Shown here piece after piece: positions 38,804-48,248 of a stretch of DNA of 64,000 nucleotides. This DNA is from Bacteroides sp. (GTDB lineage Bacteria; Bacteroidota; Bacteroidia; Bacteroidales; Muribaculaceae): positions 1-64,000 of the forward strand of contig JAAVDE010000041.1 in the NCBI GenBank assembly GCA_014801955.1, read 5' to 3'. The first letter of the stretch is position 1. The number at the start of each line of letters is the position of its first letter. The translations under genes were made by a program, and so were the position numbers. The notes below the pieces were generated by a model. The model made no database searches and had not been told where the DNA came from. It saw only the letters and a program-made list of their open reading frames with translations.

Positions 38804-39028
38804 ATGTCGCTGATTCATCGCATCTCGTCATTTTATGCTTATGCGCTGCGCCGCTCCGTTGCCTCGCCGACGGGCCGACGCCTCTGGCTCGTTCTGGTGC
38901 TGAAGATTTCGATACTTCTCATATTATTTAAGGTGTTGTTCTTTCCGAACCGCCTTCAAACGGAGTATTCGACCGACGCCGAGCGGGCCGACGCCGTTCG
39001 CTCCTCGCTGATTAATTCCGACAATTAA
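38804..39028 (+). CDS. DUF4492 small membrane protein
   Basis: A 74-residue protein with one transmembrane helix (LVLVLKISILLILFKVLFF, about 28-46). DUF4492 proteins are found directly before cydAB in Bacteroidota. By position it could be an assembly factor or small subunit of the bd oxidase, as CydX is in Proteobacteria, but this is inference. ATG 38804 matches the domain start; the longer upstream frame is not supported. Confidence 0.8.
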   Translation: MSLIHRISSFYAYALRRSVASPTGRRLWLVLVLKISILLILFKVLFFPNRLQTEYSTDAERADAVRSSLINSDN

Positions 39029-39059
39029 AACCATAAAAAACAACTCATAATCAAACCAA

Positions 39060-40577
39060 ATGTCTGACCTTATTTCCGTTGTTGAGTGGTCGAGATGGCA
39101 ATTTGCCCTGACCGCCATGTATCACTGGCTGTTCGTTCCGCTGACGCTGGGACTCTCCGTGATTGTTGCAATCATGGAAACCCTGGCCTACCGTTCCGGC
39201 TCGGAACAGCTCGGCAAGCTAACGCGCTTCTGGACCAAGATTTTTGCCGTCAACTTTGTTTGCGGCGTTGCCACCGGCATTATTCTCGAGTTTGAGTTCG
39301 GCACGAACTGGAGCAACTACTCCTGGTTCGTAGGCGACATTTTCGGGGCTCCGCTGGCCATCGAAGGCCTGTTTGCCTTTTTCCTTGAATCGACGTTTGT
39401 CGTCGTTATGGTCCTGGGCCGCGACCGCGTCGGCAAGAAGTTTCACCTGACCTCGACGTGGCTGACGGCCATCGGCGCCATGATTTCGGCGCTGTGGATT
39501 CTGGTTGCCAACGCCTGGATGCAATATCCTGTGGGCATGACCTTTAATCCCGACACCATGCGCAACGAAATGACCTCTTTCTGGGAGGTTGCGCTGAGCC
39601 CGGTTGCGATGAACAAGCTGCTCCATGCGGTAACGTCGTCGTGGGCGCTGGGAGGCGTGTTCGTTGTCGGCGTCAGCTGCTACATGATGCGTCGCCGCCG
39701 CCAAACGGCCTTTGCGCTGCCGGCGGTTAAGATCGGGTCGTGGGTCGGTCTGGCCGGATTGCTGATAACCTTTATGTCGGGCCACTCGTCGGCCGTTGAC
39801 GTTAGCCGCACTCAGCCGATGAAGCTCGCCGCAATGGAGGGCCTCTGGCATGGCGGCAACTCCACGGAGCTGGTTGCCGTCGGTTTGCTGAACCCGGAAA
39901 AGCAGTTCGACAACGACGCCGACCCCTATATCTTCAAAATCGGTTTGCCCGGGGCGCTGTCGTGGATGGCACGCGGCGACTTCAATGCCTACATTCCGGG
40001 CATCTACGACATTATCGACGGCCACGACGAAATTGACGGCAAGCCGGTCAACACGGTCAGCTACGAAGAGCGCATGGCCCGCGGCGCCGCCGCCCGCCGG
40101 GCGCTGGCCAACTACTCGGCAACGCACTCCGAGGCCGACCTGGAGGCCCTGCGCGCCGACTACCCCTATTTCGGCTATGGCTACTACGACAATCCCGCCG
40201 AGCTGATTCCGCCGGTTGCGATGACCTTCTATGCCTTCCACCTGATGGTTATTCTGGGCGGCTACCTGATGGCGTTCTTCGTCGTTGCGCTGCTGCTGGC
40301 CTATCGCGCCGACCGCTGGCTGCAAACGCTCTGGGCCTCATGGATCGGAATGCTCTCGATTGTTGCCGCCTGGTGTTGCTCCCAGGCCGGCTGGGTTTGC
40401 GCCGAAGTCGGCCGTCAGCCCTGGGTCATTCAGGACATTCTGCCCACCCGCGCCGCCATTTCGGCCCTCTCGGCATCGTCGGTTCAGCTGACCTTCTGGC
40501 TCTTTGCCGCAGTGTTCACCCTGCTGCTCTTCGCAGAAATCACCATTCTCTTCACCAAAGTTAACACCGAAAAATAA
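39060..40577 (+). CDS. cydA: Cytochrome bd quinol oxidase subunit I
   Basis: Membrane subunit carrying the quinol site and hemes b558, b595 and d; reduces O2 with high affinity, useful to gut anaerobes meeting traces of oxygen. Multi-pass, 505 residues. The N-terminal RWQFALTAMYHWLFVPLTLG has the heme ligand His, and CAEVGRQPWVI near the end is the GRQPW signature. Lies 31 bp after DUF4492 and overlaps cydB by one base. Confidence 0.97.
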   Translation: MSDLISVVEWSRWQFALTAMYHWLFVPLTLGLSVIVAIMETLAYRSGSEQLGKLTRFWTKIFAVNFVCGVATGIILEFEFGTNWSNYSWFVGDIFGAPLAIEGLFAFFLESTFVVVMVLGRDRVGKKFHLTSTWLTAIGAMISALWILVANAWMQYPVGMTFNPDTMRNEMTSFWEVALSPVAMNKLLHAVTSSWALGGVFVVGVSCYMMRRRRQTAFALPAVKIGSWVGLAGLLITFMSGHSSAVDVSRTQPMKLAAMEGLWHGGNSTELVAVGLLNPEKQFDNDADPYIFKIGLPGALSWMARGDFNAYIPGIYDIIDGHDEIDGKPVNTVSYEERMARGAAARRALANYSATHSEADLEALRADYPYFGYGYYDNPAELIPPVAMTFYAFHLMVILGGYLMAFFVVALLLAYRADRWLQTLWASWIGMLSIVAAWCCSQAGWVCAEVGRQPWVIQDILPTRAAISALSASSVQLTFWLFAAVFTLLLFAEITILFTKVNTEK

Positions 40578-41695
40578 TGTTTCTTCAAAACTACTGGTGG
40601 TTCCTAATCTCCGTATTGGCCGCCGCACTCGTTTTCATGCTCTTCGTTCAGGGCGGTCAGTCAATGCTCCTCGGCGTTCGCCGCGAGGGCGACCGCTCGA
40701 TGATTGTCAACGCCCTGGGGCGCAAATGGGAACTGACGTTCACAACGCTGGTCGTTTTCGGCGGTGCATTCTTCGCCTCGTTTCCGCTGTTTTACTCAAC
40801 GAGCTTCGGCGGCGCCTACTGGCTGTGGATGCTGATTCTGTTCTCGTTCGTTGTTCAGGCGTTCAGCTATGAGTTCCGCCGCAAGCGCGGTAACCTCTAT
40901 GGCGTTCGCGTTTATGACTTCCTTTTGTTTCTCAACGGCATTTTCGGCTGCTTTCTGCTCGGCGTTGCGGTTGCAACGATGATTTTCGGCGCCGAATTTA
41001 CCATTGACCGCCAAAATATTCTCGACCCGGCCAACCCGGTTATTTCAACCTGGGCCAACCCGAGCAACGGCCTCGAGGCGCTGGCCAACCCGAAGTGTTT
41101 GCTGCTCGGGCTGGTGGTTCTTCTGCTTGCGCGCATCGAAGGCGCCATGTTCCTGCTGGAAAACACCGCCGGCGACGCAACCCTGCGCCGGCGGCTGACG
41201 CGCCAGGTGCTGGTCAACTCGGTTCTTTTCGTGCCGCTGTTTCTGGTGTTTCTCGCACTGCTGCTGATGGCGCCGGCCTACGTTGCCGATGCCGACGGCA
41301 CGATTCACCTGGTTGCCAACGGCTATTTGAATAACTTCGTTGACATGTGGTGGGCGGCGCTGGCGCTGATTGTCGGCGTTATTCTGGTGCTCACGGCGAT
41401 TGTCGGCGTGGTTATCCGCCCCAAGTTCGACCATGCGATGCTGCTCATCGGCGCCGGCACGATTCTGGTCATCATGTCGCTCTTCTGGGTAATGGGCTAT
41501 AACTCCACCAGCTACTATCCGTCGCTGGCCGACATGCAGTCGAGCCTGACCCTGGCCAACAGCTCCTCCTCGCCCTTCACCCTGGAGGCGATGGCCTACG
41601 CGTCGCTCATAATTCCGGTCGTTGCCGCCTATATCGCCTACGTTTGGCGCCGCATGACCTCGCGCCCCGTCACCCCCGACGACCGCGACTACTGA
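40577..41695 (+). CDS. cydB: Cytochrome bd quinol oxidase subunit II
   Basis: Partner of CydA, 372 residues with about eight to nine membrane helices. The start (FLQNYWWFLISVLAAALVFMLFVQGGQSML) is typical of Bacteroidota CydB. The start codon overlaps the cydA stop by one base (TAATG), so the subunits are translated together. Confidence 0.95.
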   Translation: MFLQNYWWFLISVLAAALVFMLFVQGGQSMLLGVRREGDRSMIVNALGRKWELTFTTLVVFGGAFFASFPLFYSTSFGGAYWLWMLILFSFVVQAFSYEFRRKRGNLYGVRVYDFLLFLNGIFGCFLLGVAVATMIFGAEFTIDRQNILDPANPVISTWANPSNGLEALANPKCLLLGLVVLLLARIEGAMFLLENTAGDATLRRRLTRQVLVNSVLFVPLFLVFLALLLMAPAYVADADGTIHLVANGYLNNFVDMWWAALALIVGVILVLTAIVGVVIRPKFDHAMLLIGAGTILVIMSLFWVMGYNSTSYYPSLADMQSSLTLANSSSSPFTLEAMAYASLIIPVVAAYIAYVWRRMTSRPVTPDDRDY

Positions 41696-41712
41696 TTTCA
41701 CTCCGTTTCATT

Positions 41713-41742
41713 TTGGATTTAAGTAAATTATTCATAACTTTG
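41713..41742 (+). promoter_or_regulatory. Promoter of DUF4143 ATPase copy 2
   Basis: TTG (41713-41715) and TAACTTTG (41735-41742) with a 19-nt spacer. The -7 box forms the left edge of a 41-bp palindrome. Confidence 0.8.
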
Positions 41743-41776
41743 CAAATCGAAAGTCAGACTTTCGATTTGCAAAGTT
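41736..41776. promoter_or_regulatory. 41-bp perfect palindrome on a promoter
   Basis: Two exact 20-bp arms (41736-41755 and 41757-41776) flank a single central A. The left arm includes most of the TAACTTTG box. Transcription starting a few bases after the box would place an 11-12-bp hairpin at the 5' end of the mRNA, ahead of the GTG start at 41796. It could act as an operator, an mRNA hairpin, or both. Confidence 0.85.
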
Positions 41777-41795
41777 TAATATTAATAACCTGTTT

Positions 41796-42932
41796 GTGAG
41801 CAACTTTATTGACCGAAAAATCGCTCCCGCAATCCTCGAAGCGGCCAAATACTACTCCGTAATCATAATTACCGGGCCCCGACAGACCGGTAAGACTACC
41901 CTTGCGAAGCACCTCTGGCCCGATTATAGCTTCACCAATCTCGAGGATGCCTCGACTCGCGCCCGGGCCAACGACGACATCAACACTTTTCTGGATACGC
42001 TCGGCAACAGCGCGATTATCGACGAGGTGCAGCGCGTGCCCGAGATTCTGTCGGCCATCCAGGCAAGAGTCGACGCCAATCCATCACTGCACTATATCCT
42101 AACGGGCAGCAACAATTTTTCGCTGCTCCACTCCAGCATGCAGTCGCTGGCCGGCCGCGCCGCCCTGTTTACGCTCCTGCCCTTCTCGTTCGAAGAGCTG
42201 AACGACCGCCAGCTCAACATTCCAACTGCGGAACTCATGCAGCGCGGCTTCTATCCGGGAACGATAGCTAACGGCGTGCCGCCCCGTATGTTCTATAAAA
42301 ACTACTATTCAACATACATTGAACGCGACATCCGCGGAATGGCTCAGATTCAGCTGCTCGACCGGTTCCAACGATTCATCAAGCTCTGCGCGGGCCGGTG
42401 TGGCACCGAAATAAACCGCGCCGCAATCGGCACGGAAGCCGGCGTCAGCGCACCGACCGTCGACAACTGGATTTCGCTGCTGAAAGCCTCATACATCGTC
42501 TATACGCTCCCGCCATATTTCGCTAATATCAACAAGCGGCTGACCAAATCGAATAAACTGTATTTCTACGACACAGGCCTTCTCTGTTTCCTCCTCGGAA
42601 TCGAAGAATGGAGCCAGCTGGAAAATCACCCGCTACGAGGCTCAATCTTCGAAAACCTCGTTGTTTCGGAGTTTATGAAAAACCGATTCAACGCCGACAA
42701 GCAGCCAAACCTCTATTTCTATCGCGAACGCACGGGCAAGGAAATCGACATCGTTCAAGAAATGCCCGACGGGCTTCACCTCTATGAAGTTAAGGCGTCA
42801 AAAACGTTCCAAAGCACCTTCACTTCAAACATGAAATATCTGGAGCAGCTGCTGCCCGACGTCGTTGCCTCAACCGTTATTTACGACGGCGACGCAGCTC
42901 CCCCCGGCCTGCTGAATATCCGAAATATTTGA
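41796..42932 (+). CDS. AAA ATPase with DUF4143 (copy 2)
   Basis: A 378-residue protein beginning at GTG: P-loop GPRQTGKT at 27-34, Walker B AIIDEVQRVPE, a winged-helix-like region (RAAIGTEAGVSAPTVDNWISLL) and DUF4143 with the PD-(D/E)xK-like pattern EIDIV...LYEVKAS. Same family as copy 1 but only distantly alike. It is independent of cydAB and lepA. The predicted winged helix makes binding of its own palindromic promoter conceivable, but this is inference. Confidence 0.88.
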   Translation: MSNFIDRKIAPAILEAAKYYSVIIITGPRQTGKTTLAKHLWPDYSFTNLEDASTRARANDDINTFLDTLGNSAIIDEVQRVPEILSAIQARVDANPSLHYILTGSNNFSLLHSSMQSLAGRAALFTLLPFSFEELNDRQLNIPTAELMQRGFYPGTIANGVPPRMFYKNYYSTYIERDIRGMAQIQLLDRFQRFIKLCAGRCGTEINRAAIGTEAGVSAPTVDNWISLLKASYIVYTLPPYFANINKRLTKSNKLYFYDTGLLCFLLGIEEWSQLENHPLRGSIFENLVVSEFMKNRFNADKQPNLYFYRERTGKEIDIVQEMPDGLHLYEVKASKTFQSTFTSNMKYLEQLLPDVVASTVIYDGDAAPPGLLNIRNI

Positions 42933-42960
42933 AAAGAGTAAGAATTTCAATTAAAATTCG

Positions 42961-42968
42961 TAACTTTG
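42961..42968 (+). promoter_or_regulatory. lepA promoter -7 box
   Basis: TAACTTTG, 20 nt before the lepA ATG at 42989. Confidence 0.6.
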
Positions 42969-42988
42969 CCGAGTAAAAAGAAATCTTG

Positions 42989-44776
42989 ATGAAGAATATC
43001 CGTAATTTCTGCATTATCGCCCATATCGACCACGGTAAGTCAACCCTGGCCGACCGACTTCTTGAATATACCCACACCGTCAGCCAAAAGGACATGGAGG
43101 CCCAGGTGCTCGACGACATGGACCTGGAACGCGAGCGCGGCATCACGATCAAGAGCCACGCCATTCAGATGGACTATGAGCTCGACGGCCAAAAGTATGT
43201 TCTGAACCTGATCGACACTCCCGGACACGTTGACTTCTCCTATGAGGTCAGCCGCTCCATCGCCGCCTGCGAGGGCGCGCTGCTGATTGTCGACGCCAGC
43301 CAGGGCATCCAGGCCCAAACGATTTCGAACCTCTATATGGCAATCGACAACGACCTGGAGATTATTCCGGTGCTGAACAAGTGTGACCTCGACTCGGCCA
43401 AGCCCGAGGAGGTAGAGGACCAGATAGTTGACCTGCTCGGCTGCGACCCCGACGACATTATTCGCGCGTCGGGCAAAACGGGCATGGGCGTGCCCGAAAT
43501 CCTGAAGGCCATCATTGAGCGCATCCCCGCTCCGAAGGGCGATCCTGAAGCTCCGCTGCAGGCGCTGATTTTCGACTCGGTGTTTAACCCCTTCCGCGGC
43601 ATCATCGCCTATTTCAAGGTCGTTAACGGCACTCTGCGCACCGGCGACTTCGTTAAATTCGTTGCAACCGGCAAGGAGTATCACGCCGACGAAATCGGCA
43701 TTCTGCGCCTCGACATGGAGCCGCGCAAGGAAATCTCGGCCGGCAACGTAGGCTATATCATCTCTGGCATCAAAACGTCGAAGGAAGTTAAGGTGGGCGA
43801 CACGATAACCCACGTTGACCGCCCCTGCGCCGAGGCCATCGACGGCTTCGAAGAAGTGAAGCCGATGGTTTTTGCCGGCGTCTACCCGATCGAGACCGAA
43901 GACTTCGAAAACCTCCGCTCGTCGCTCGAAAAATTGCAGCTCAACGACGCCTCGCTGACCTTCCAGCCCGAAAGCTCGGTTGCGCTGGGTTTCGGCTTCC
44001 GCTGCGGCTTCCTGGGGCTGCTCCATATGGAAATCGTTCAGGAGCGCCTCGACCGCGAGTTTGATATGAACGTCATAACGACGGTGCCCAACGTTAGCTA
44101 TCGCGTCTACGACAAAAAAGGGAACATGACCGAGGTCCATAACCCCGCCGGCCTGCCCGACCCCACTCTGATTGACCGCATTGAAGAGCCCTATATCCGC
44201 GCCAGCGTTATCACCGCGGCTGAGTTTATCGGCCCGATAATGACCCTGTGTCTGGGCAAGCGCGGCGAGCTGGTCAAGCAGGAATATATTTCCGGCAACC
44301 GAATGGAAATGATTTTCGACATGCCTCTGGGCGAAATCGTTATTGACTTCTACGATAAGCTGAAATCGATTTCCAAGGGCTACGCGTCGTTTGACTACCA
44401 CCTCCACGACTTCCGCCCCAGCCGCCTGGTCAAGCTCGACATTCTGCTGAACGGCGAGAGCGTCGACGCCCTGTCAACGCTGACCCACGTCGATAACTCG
44501 GTCAGCTTCGGCCGGCGCATGTGTGAAAAGCTCAAGGAGCTGATTCCGCGCCAGCAGTTCGACATCGCCATCCAGGCCGCCATCGGCGCCAAAATCATTG
44601 CCCGCGAAACCATCAAGGCCGTGCGCAAGGACGTTACCGCCAAATGCTACGGCGGCGACATTTCGCGTAAGCGCAAGCTGCTCGAAAAGCAGAAAAAGGG
44701 CAAGAAGCGCATGAAGCAGATCGGCTCCGTCGAGGTGCCGCAAAAGGCTTTCCTGGCGGTTCTGAAACTCGACTAA
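42989..44776 (+). CDS. lepA: Elongation factor 4 (LepA)
   Basis: Ribosomal back-translocating GTPase of 595 residues. The P-loop AHIDHGKST is at 11-19, then [12 protein letters not shown], and the LepA-specific C-terminal domain ending in [20 protein letters not shown] 42989 gives the family start [16 protein letters not shown]; the TTG one codon upstream is not needed. nhaA follows 33 bp later. Confidence 0.97.
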   Translation: MKNIRNFCIIAHIDHGKSTLADRLLEYTHTVSQKDMEAQVLDDMDLERERGITIKSHAIQMDYELDGQKYVLNLIDTPGHVDFSYEVSRSIAACEGALLIVDASQGIQAQTISNLYMAIDNDLEIIPVLNKCDLDSAKPEEVEDQIVDLLGCDPDDIIRASGKTGMGVPEILKAIIERIPAPKGDPEAPLQALIFDSVFNPFRGIIAYFKVVNGTLRTGDFVKFVATGKEYHADEIGILRLDMEPRKEISAGNVGYIISGIKTSKEVKVGDTITHVDRPCAEAIDGFEEVKPMVFAGVYPIETEDFENLRSSLEKLQLNDASLTFQPESSVALGFGFRCGFLGLLHMEIVQERLDREFDMNVITTVPNVSYRVYDKKGNMTEVHNPAGLPDPTLIDRIEEPYIRASVITAAEFIGPIMTLCLGKRGELVKQEYISGNRMEMIFDMPLGEIVIDFYDKLKSISKGYASFDYHLHDFRPSRLVKLDILLNGESVDALSTLTHVDNSVSFGRRMCEKLKELIPRQQFDIAIQAAIGAKIIARETIKAVRKDVTAKCYGGDISRKRKLLEKQKKGKKRMKQIGSVEVPQKAFLAVLKLD

Positions 44777-44809
44777 CCGAAATTCAATTACCCTAAAAAA
44801 CGTTCAACA

Positions 44810-46231
44810 ATGAAAGACATTGATTGCGAAGAAGGCCCGCAGCAGCCCGCAGGCCCCGAAATCAACAACATGCCCCACCGCGTGTTTTTCGCCGCACGCA
44901 AGGCAATCGCCTCTCATGCAACCGGCGGCAACCTGCTGATTCTCGCTACTGTTCTGGCGCTCATCGTTGCCAACATTCCGGGCATCAACCAAACGTATCA
45001 GCAGTTCTGGACGCAGGAGGTGCGCCTGCAGATCGGCAACTTCAACCTGTTCTCCCACAGCGGCCACTCGATGGACCTGCTGGCGTTTATCAACGACGCC
45101 CTGATGGCCGTGTTCTTCTTTTCGATCGGCCTGGAAATCAAGCGCGAGGTGCTCGTTGGCGAGCTGGCCTCGTTTCGCCAGGCACTGCTGCCGATTATCG
45201 GCGCCTGCGGCGGCATGATAGTGCCGGTCGTTATTTTCTTTTCGCTGGCCAAAGGCACTGACTTTTCGGGCGGTTCGGCCATTCCGATGGCAACCGATAT
45301 CGCCTTTTCGCTGGGCGTGCTGACCATGCTCGGCGCGCGCGTTCCCATTTCGCTGAAGGTCTTTTTGACCACTCTGGCCGTTGTCGATGACCTGGGAGGC
45401 ATTATCGTTATCGCCGCCTTCTACTCCGGCGACCTCTACCTGCAGCTGCTCGTCTACGCCGCCATTCTCCTGGCGATTCTCTATCTGGGCGGCCTGTTCC
45501 AGATTCAGACCAAGGCGTTCTACCTGCTGCTGGGCGTTGCGGTGTGGTTCCTGTTCCTGAACTCGGGCATCCACCCGACCATCGCCGGCGTGCTCGTTGC
45601 CTTCTGCGTGCCTGCCAAGCCGGTCTACGCTCCCGTCAAGTACATCCAGAAAATCCGAACCGCCATCGGCCACTTCCATTGCGAGGACGACGAAGAGCTG
45701 AACCGAAAATCAATCCTCTCGGCCGAGCAGATGAACTGGCTCAAGGAGGTTGAATCGAGCTCCGACAAGGTGATTTCGCCGCTCCAGGAGCTGGAAGACT
45801 CGCTCCACCCGCTGGTCAACTACTTTATCGTTCCGCTCTTTGCGTTTGCCAATGCCGGCATCTTCCTGCTCAACATGGACCCGGCGTCGGTATTTGAGGG
45901 AGTTTCGCTGGCCATTATCTGCGGCCTCTTCTTCGGCAAATTCCTCGGCATTTTCTCCTTCAGCTGGCTCTGCATCAAACTCAAGCTCGCGCCCATGCCC
46001 GCACGCTCTACCTGGAACAGCTTCGCTGCCGTCAGCATGCTCGGCGGCATCGGCTTCACGGTTTCGCTCTTCATCGCAACGCTGAGTTTCCCCGACGCCT
46101 CGCAGGCCGACCTGCTCAACCATGCCAAGCTCGGTATCGTTGTCGGCTCGATTATTTCCGGCGTCGTTGGCTATATATGGCTGCACTTCGCTCTGCCTAA
46201 AGCGCCTGCCGAAGACGAAGAAAACGAGTAA
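44810..46231 (+). CDS. nhaA: Na+/H+ antiporter NhaA
   Basis: Inner-membrane sodium/proton antiporter. At 473 residues it is longer than the E. coli enzyme (388), mainly through a hydrophilic insertion around 280-330 (EDDEELNRKS...) and N- and C-terminal tails. The conserved TDIAFSLGVL and VVDDLGGIIVIA segments carry the paired aspartates of the ion-binding site. Probably transcribed with lepA. Confidence 0.95.
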   Translation: MKDIDCEEGPQQPAGPEINNMPHRVFFAARKAIASHATGGNLLILATVLALIVANIPGINQTYQQFWTQEVRLQIGNFNLFSHSGHSMDLLAFINDALMAVFFFSIGLEIKREVLVGELASFRQALLPIIGACGGMIVPVVIFFSLAKGTDFSGGSAIPMATDIAFSLGVLTMLGARVPISLKVFLTTLAVVDDLGGIIVIAAFYSGDLYLQLLVYAAILLAILYLGGLFQIQTKAFYLLLGVAVWFLFLNSGIHPTIAGVLVAFCVPAKPVYAPVKYIQKIRTAIGHFHCEDDEELNRKSILSAEQMNWLKEVESSSDKVISPLQELEDSLHPLVNYFIVPLFAFANAGIFLLNMDPASVFEGVSLAIICGLFFGKFLGIFSFSWLCIKLKLAPMPARSTWNSFAAVSMLGGIGFTVSLFIATLSFPDASQADLLNHAKLGIVVGSIISGVVGYIWLHFALPKAPAEDEENE

Positions 46232-46370
46232 ATTCAGTAAAAATGATTGTTTTATGTTTTCTAACATATCAAAAAACTTGCACAGTTGACCGAAAATCAC
46301 CAACTTTGCACTCACAAGAAATCATTCAATCTTTTTTACCTTAAATATTGTACCTATTTGGAAACATAAG

Positions 46371-46400
46371 TACGGGGGAGCTTGCGAAAGCTCTCCCGTA
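46371..46400. promoter_or_regulatory. Hairpin with a GCGA tetraloop
   Basis: Arms 46371-46383 and 46388-46400 pair with one mismatch around GCGA, a GNRA-type tetraloop. It lies between nhaA and the AT-rich orphan gene. A terminator for nhaA or a leader structure for the orphan gene are both possible; there is no T tract. The rest of this 279-bp gap is AT-rich and holds two similar promoter-like stretches. Confidence 0.6.
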
Positions 46401-46473
46401 ACTATATTTTATCAATCGCCAAGTACAAAAGAATATCTCGGAGCCTACGCCTCATTTTGGCGAAAGCTATTTC

Positions 46474-46481
46474 TATCTTTG
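46474..46481 (+). promoter_or_regulatory. Promoter -7 box of the AT-rich orphan gene
   Basis: TATCTTTG followed by GCACTC; a similar stretch, AACTTTGCACTCACAA, occurs at 46302-46317 upstream of the hairpin. The box is 29 nt from the ATG at 46511. Confidence 0.6.
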
Positions 46482-46510
46482 CACTCGCACTCACAAATTA
46501 CACAAAGATT

Positions 46511-47623
46511 ATGAAAGAAGATATTTATTTTGCCGACGAATCAGTCTATAACTCGTTAAAGAAAGCGATTATACAAGAAAATACTTTTACCCGTGGCGGC
46601 ATGAGATATTATGTATCGCTGTTCGACAAATCAAAATGTCCGGACTCCCGTAATTTTATAGCTACATTCCATACGCTTGGAATATTTAATCTGTATATTG
46701 CTTCTGAGTCTTACCACAAGGCATTAGTACGGGATTTTACTTCAGCAGTAGATACTATTATCGCCAAATATAAGGAGATACGTGAGAATTTACTACAGTT
46801 TCTTGATCAAATTGATAACAAATACGATTTGGATTACATGAAACCAACCGAGGCTGCTGAATTATTAGTACGCGAGTATGTCAAAGGAACAAATATATGC
46901 AAAGTTTCCGACATTAATTCCAATTTGGAAGCCTTTGTTCTGAGTTATGTGTTTCTTTCACTGAATGCAGATCGATATATCCAAATTGAGGATTATTATG
47001 TTGACAGACAGATTAACTGCGGGTATTATATGACAAAGTTGCTTAGCAAGGAGTTAGGTATTGTGCGCAAATTGCGCCATAGACTTGTTCGCTCAAGGTA
47101 TGGCACATTCAGGAATGTAATTTTCATAAACTATCATCGTGTTGGGTATCAAATATCTATATATGGAGATGATGATAAAAAAAGCGAGCCGGTTAAGCTC
47201 AAATTCAAAGATGATTTTTACAAAGATGGTTTTTATGTGCGTAGCAATTCCGGCGAATTTGGTAATTGGCCGGACATCTATATCGACTCATATTACTCCA
47301 AGAAGAATCTTGATTTGATTATAGAGAAGATCAAGATTATTGACGCCCTGTATTCGAGCTATAAAAAGAAATGGTCGCGAAAAGAATTAAACGCTCTGAT
47401 CGATAAGCTGATTGACTTTATTGAACCAAACGAAAGGTATTTTTTAGATGAAGTAATGTACCCCTGGTTTGTAGGACAAACGTTTGCAGAGGAATATTTT
47501 AAGCATATAGGCGTAGAAGTTGAAGACCCGGAATTACATATTTTGGCATTATCCATAGTGATAGCAGACGAATTTGACAGAAGATTTGATAGAATGAATA
47601 GAAGATATAGAAATAAACATTAG
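46511..47623 (+). CDS. AT-rich orphan protein, function unknown
   Basis: A 370-residue soluble protein without a signal peptide or membrane segment. I recognise no domain. It is rich in Tyr, Lys, Asp and Ile, with helical stretches and a very basic segment (IVRKLRHRLVRSRYG, about 197-211). The base composition is clearly AT-richer than both neighbours, which points to horizontal transfer, although no IS or repeat border is seen. ATG 46511 follows the promoter; the upstream frame from 46382 starts in the hairpin and is not credible. Cargo or a defence-type gene is possible, but nothing in the sequence shows it. Confidence 0.8.
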   Translation: MKEDIYFADESVYNSLKKAIIQENTFTRGGMRYYVSLFDKSKCPDSRNFIATFHTLGIFNLYIASESYHKALVRDFTSAVDTIIAKYKEIRENLLQFLDQIDNKYDLDYMKPTEAAELLVREYVKGTNICKVSDINSNLEAFVLSYVFLSLNADRYIQIEDYYVDRQINCGYYMTKLLSKELGIVRKLRHRLVRSRYGTFRNVIFINYHRVGYQISIYGDDDKKSEPVKLKFKDDFYKDGFYVRSNSGEFGNWPDIYIDSYYSKKNLDLIIEKIKIIDALYSSYKKKWSRKELNALIDKLIDFIEPNERYFLDEVMYPWFVGQTFAEEYFKHIGVEVEDPELHILALSIVIADEFDRRFDRMNRRYRNKH

Positions 47624-47657
47624 AGAAATAAGGGTTTTGTTTTTCGGGGATTTTTCG

Positions 47658-47665
47658 TAACTTTG
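47658..47665 (+). promoter_or_regulatory. Promoter -7 box of the ECF sigma operon
   Basis: TAACTTTG, eight bases before the sigma ATG, with TTG about 18 nt upstream. It looks like a housekeeping promoter; no second, autoregulated promoter was recognised. Confidence 0.68.
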
Positions 47666-47673
47666 CCGACAAG

Positions 47674-48213
47674 ATGGATAACCGCCCGCTCGAAGAACGA
47701 CTGCGCGACCCGCAAACGCGTCGCGACGCTTTCGCCGAACTGCTCAAGCAGTTCAGCGAGCCGCTCTATTGGCAGATTCGCCGCCTGGTAAATGACCACG
47801 ACGACGCGAACGACCTGCTGCAAAACACCTTTATGAAGGCATGGTCGGCGATGGATGATTTCCGGGGCGACGCAAAGCTGTCGACCTGGCTCCATAAAAT
47901 CGCCCTGAACGAGGCGCTCAGCCACCTGGACCGCCGGAAGCGCCACCAGACGTCGAGCCTCGACGACGACGAGCATGGCGGCGCCTCTCAGCTGGAGGCC
48001 GACGAGTATTTCGACGGCGACGAGGCCCACGAGCTTTTCCGCCGCGCAATCGAGTCGCTGCCAACGAAGCAACAGATGGTTTTCAACATGAAGTATTTCG
48101 ACGATATGAAATATGACCAAATCGCCGAAATCACGGGCACAACGGTCGGGGCCCTGAAGGCTACCTACCATTTCGCCGTAAAAAAAATAGAACAATTTCT
48201 TAAATCTCGTTAA
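47674..48213 (+). CDS. ECF-type RNA polymerase sigma factor
   Basis: Sigma-70 family member of 179 residues with only regions 2 and 4. Region 2 (about 15-90) contains VNDHDDANDLLQNTFMKAW and LSTWLHKIALNEAL; region 4 (about 120-175) is ESLPTKQQMVFNMKYFDDM, KYDQIAEITGTTVGALKATY. First gene of an operon with a putative anti-sigma factor, a Spy-like protein and an alpha-2-macroglobulin, which suggests envelope-stress control. Confidence 0.94.
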   Translation: MDNRPLEERLRDPQTRRDAFAELLKQFSEPLYWQIRRLVNDHDDANDLLQNTFMKAWSAMDDFRGDAKLSTWLHKIALNEALSHLDRRKRHQTSSLDDDEHGGASQLEADEYFDGDEAHELFRRAIESLPTKQQMVFNMKYFDDMKYDQIAEITGTTVGALKATYHFAVKKIEQFLKSR

Positions 48214-48248
48214 ACCTTTGGCTCAGCCGCAAGTCTAAAACAGTGATT

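Noticed and set aside
41736..41776. Invertible promoter (phase switch)
   Set aside because: The arms are separated by one base, so no segment exists that inversion could flip; no invertase gene is nearby.
43040..44407. 455-codon minus-strand frame
   Set aside because: Antisense shadow of lepA.
46382..46510. Upstream extension of the AT-rich orphan gene
   Set aside because: It would start inside the hairpin and run through the promoter box; ATG 46511 is better.
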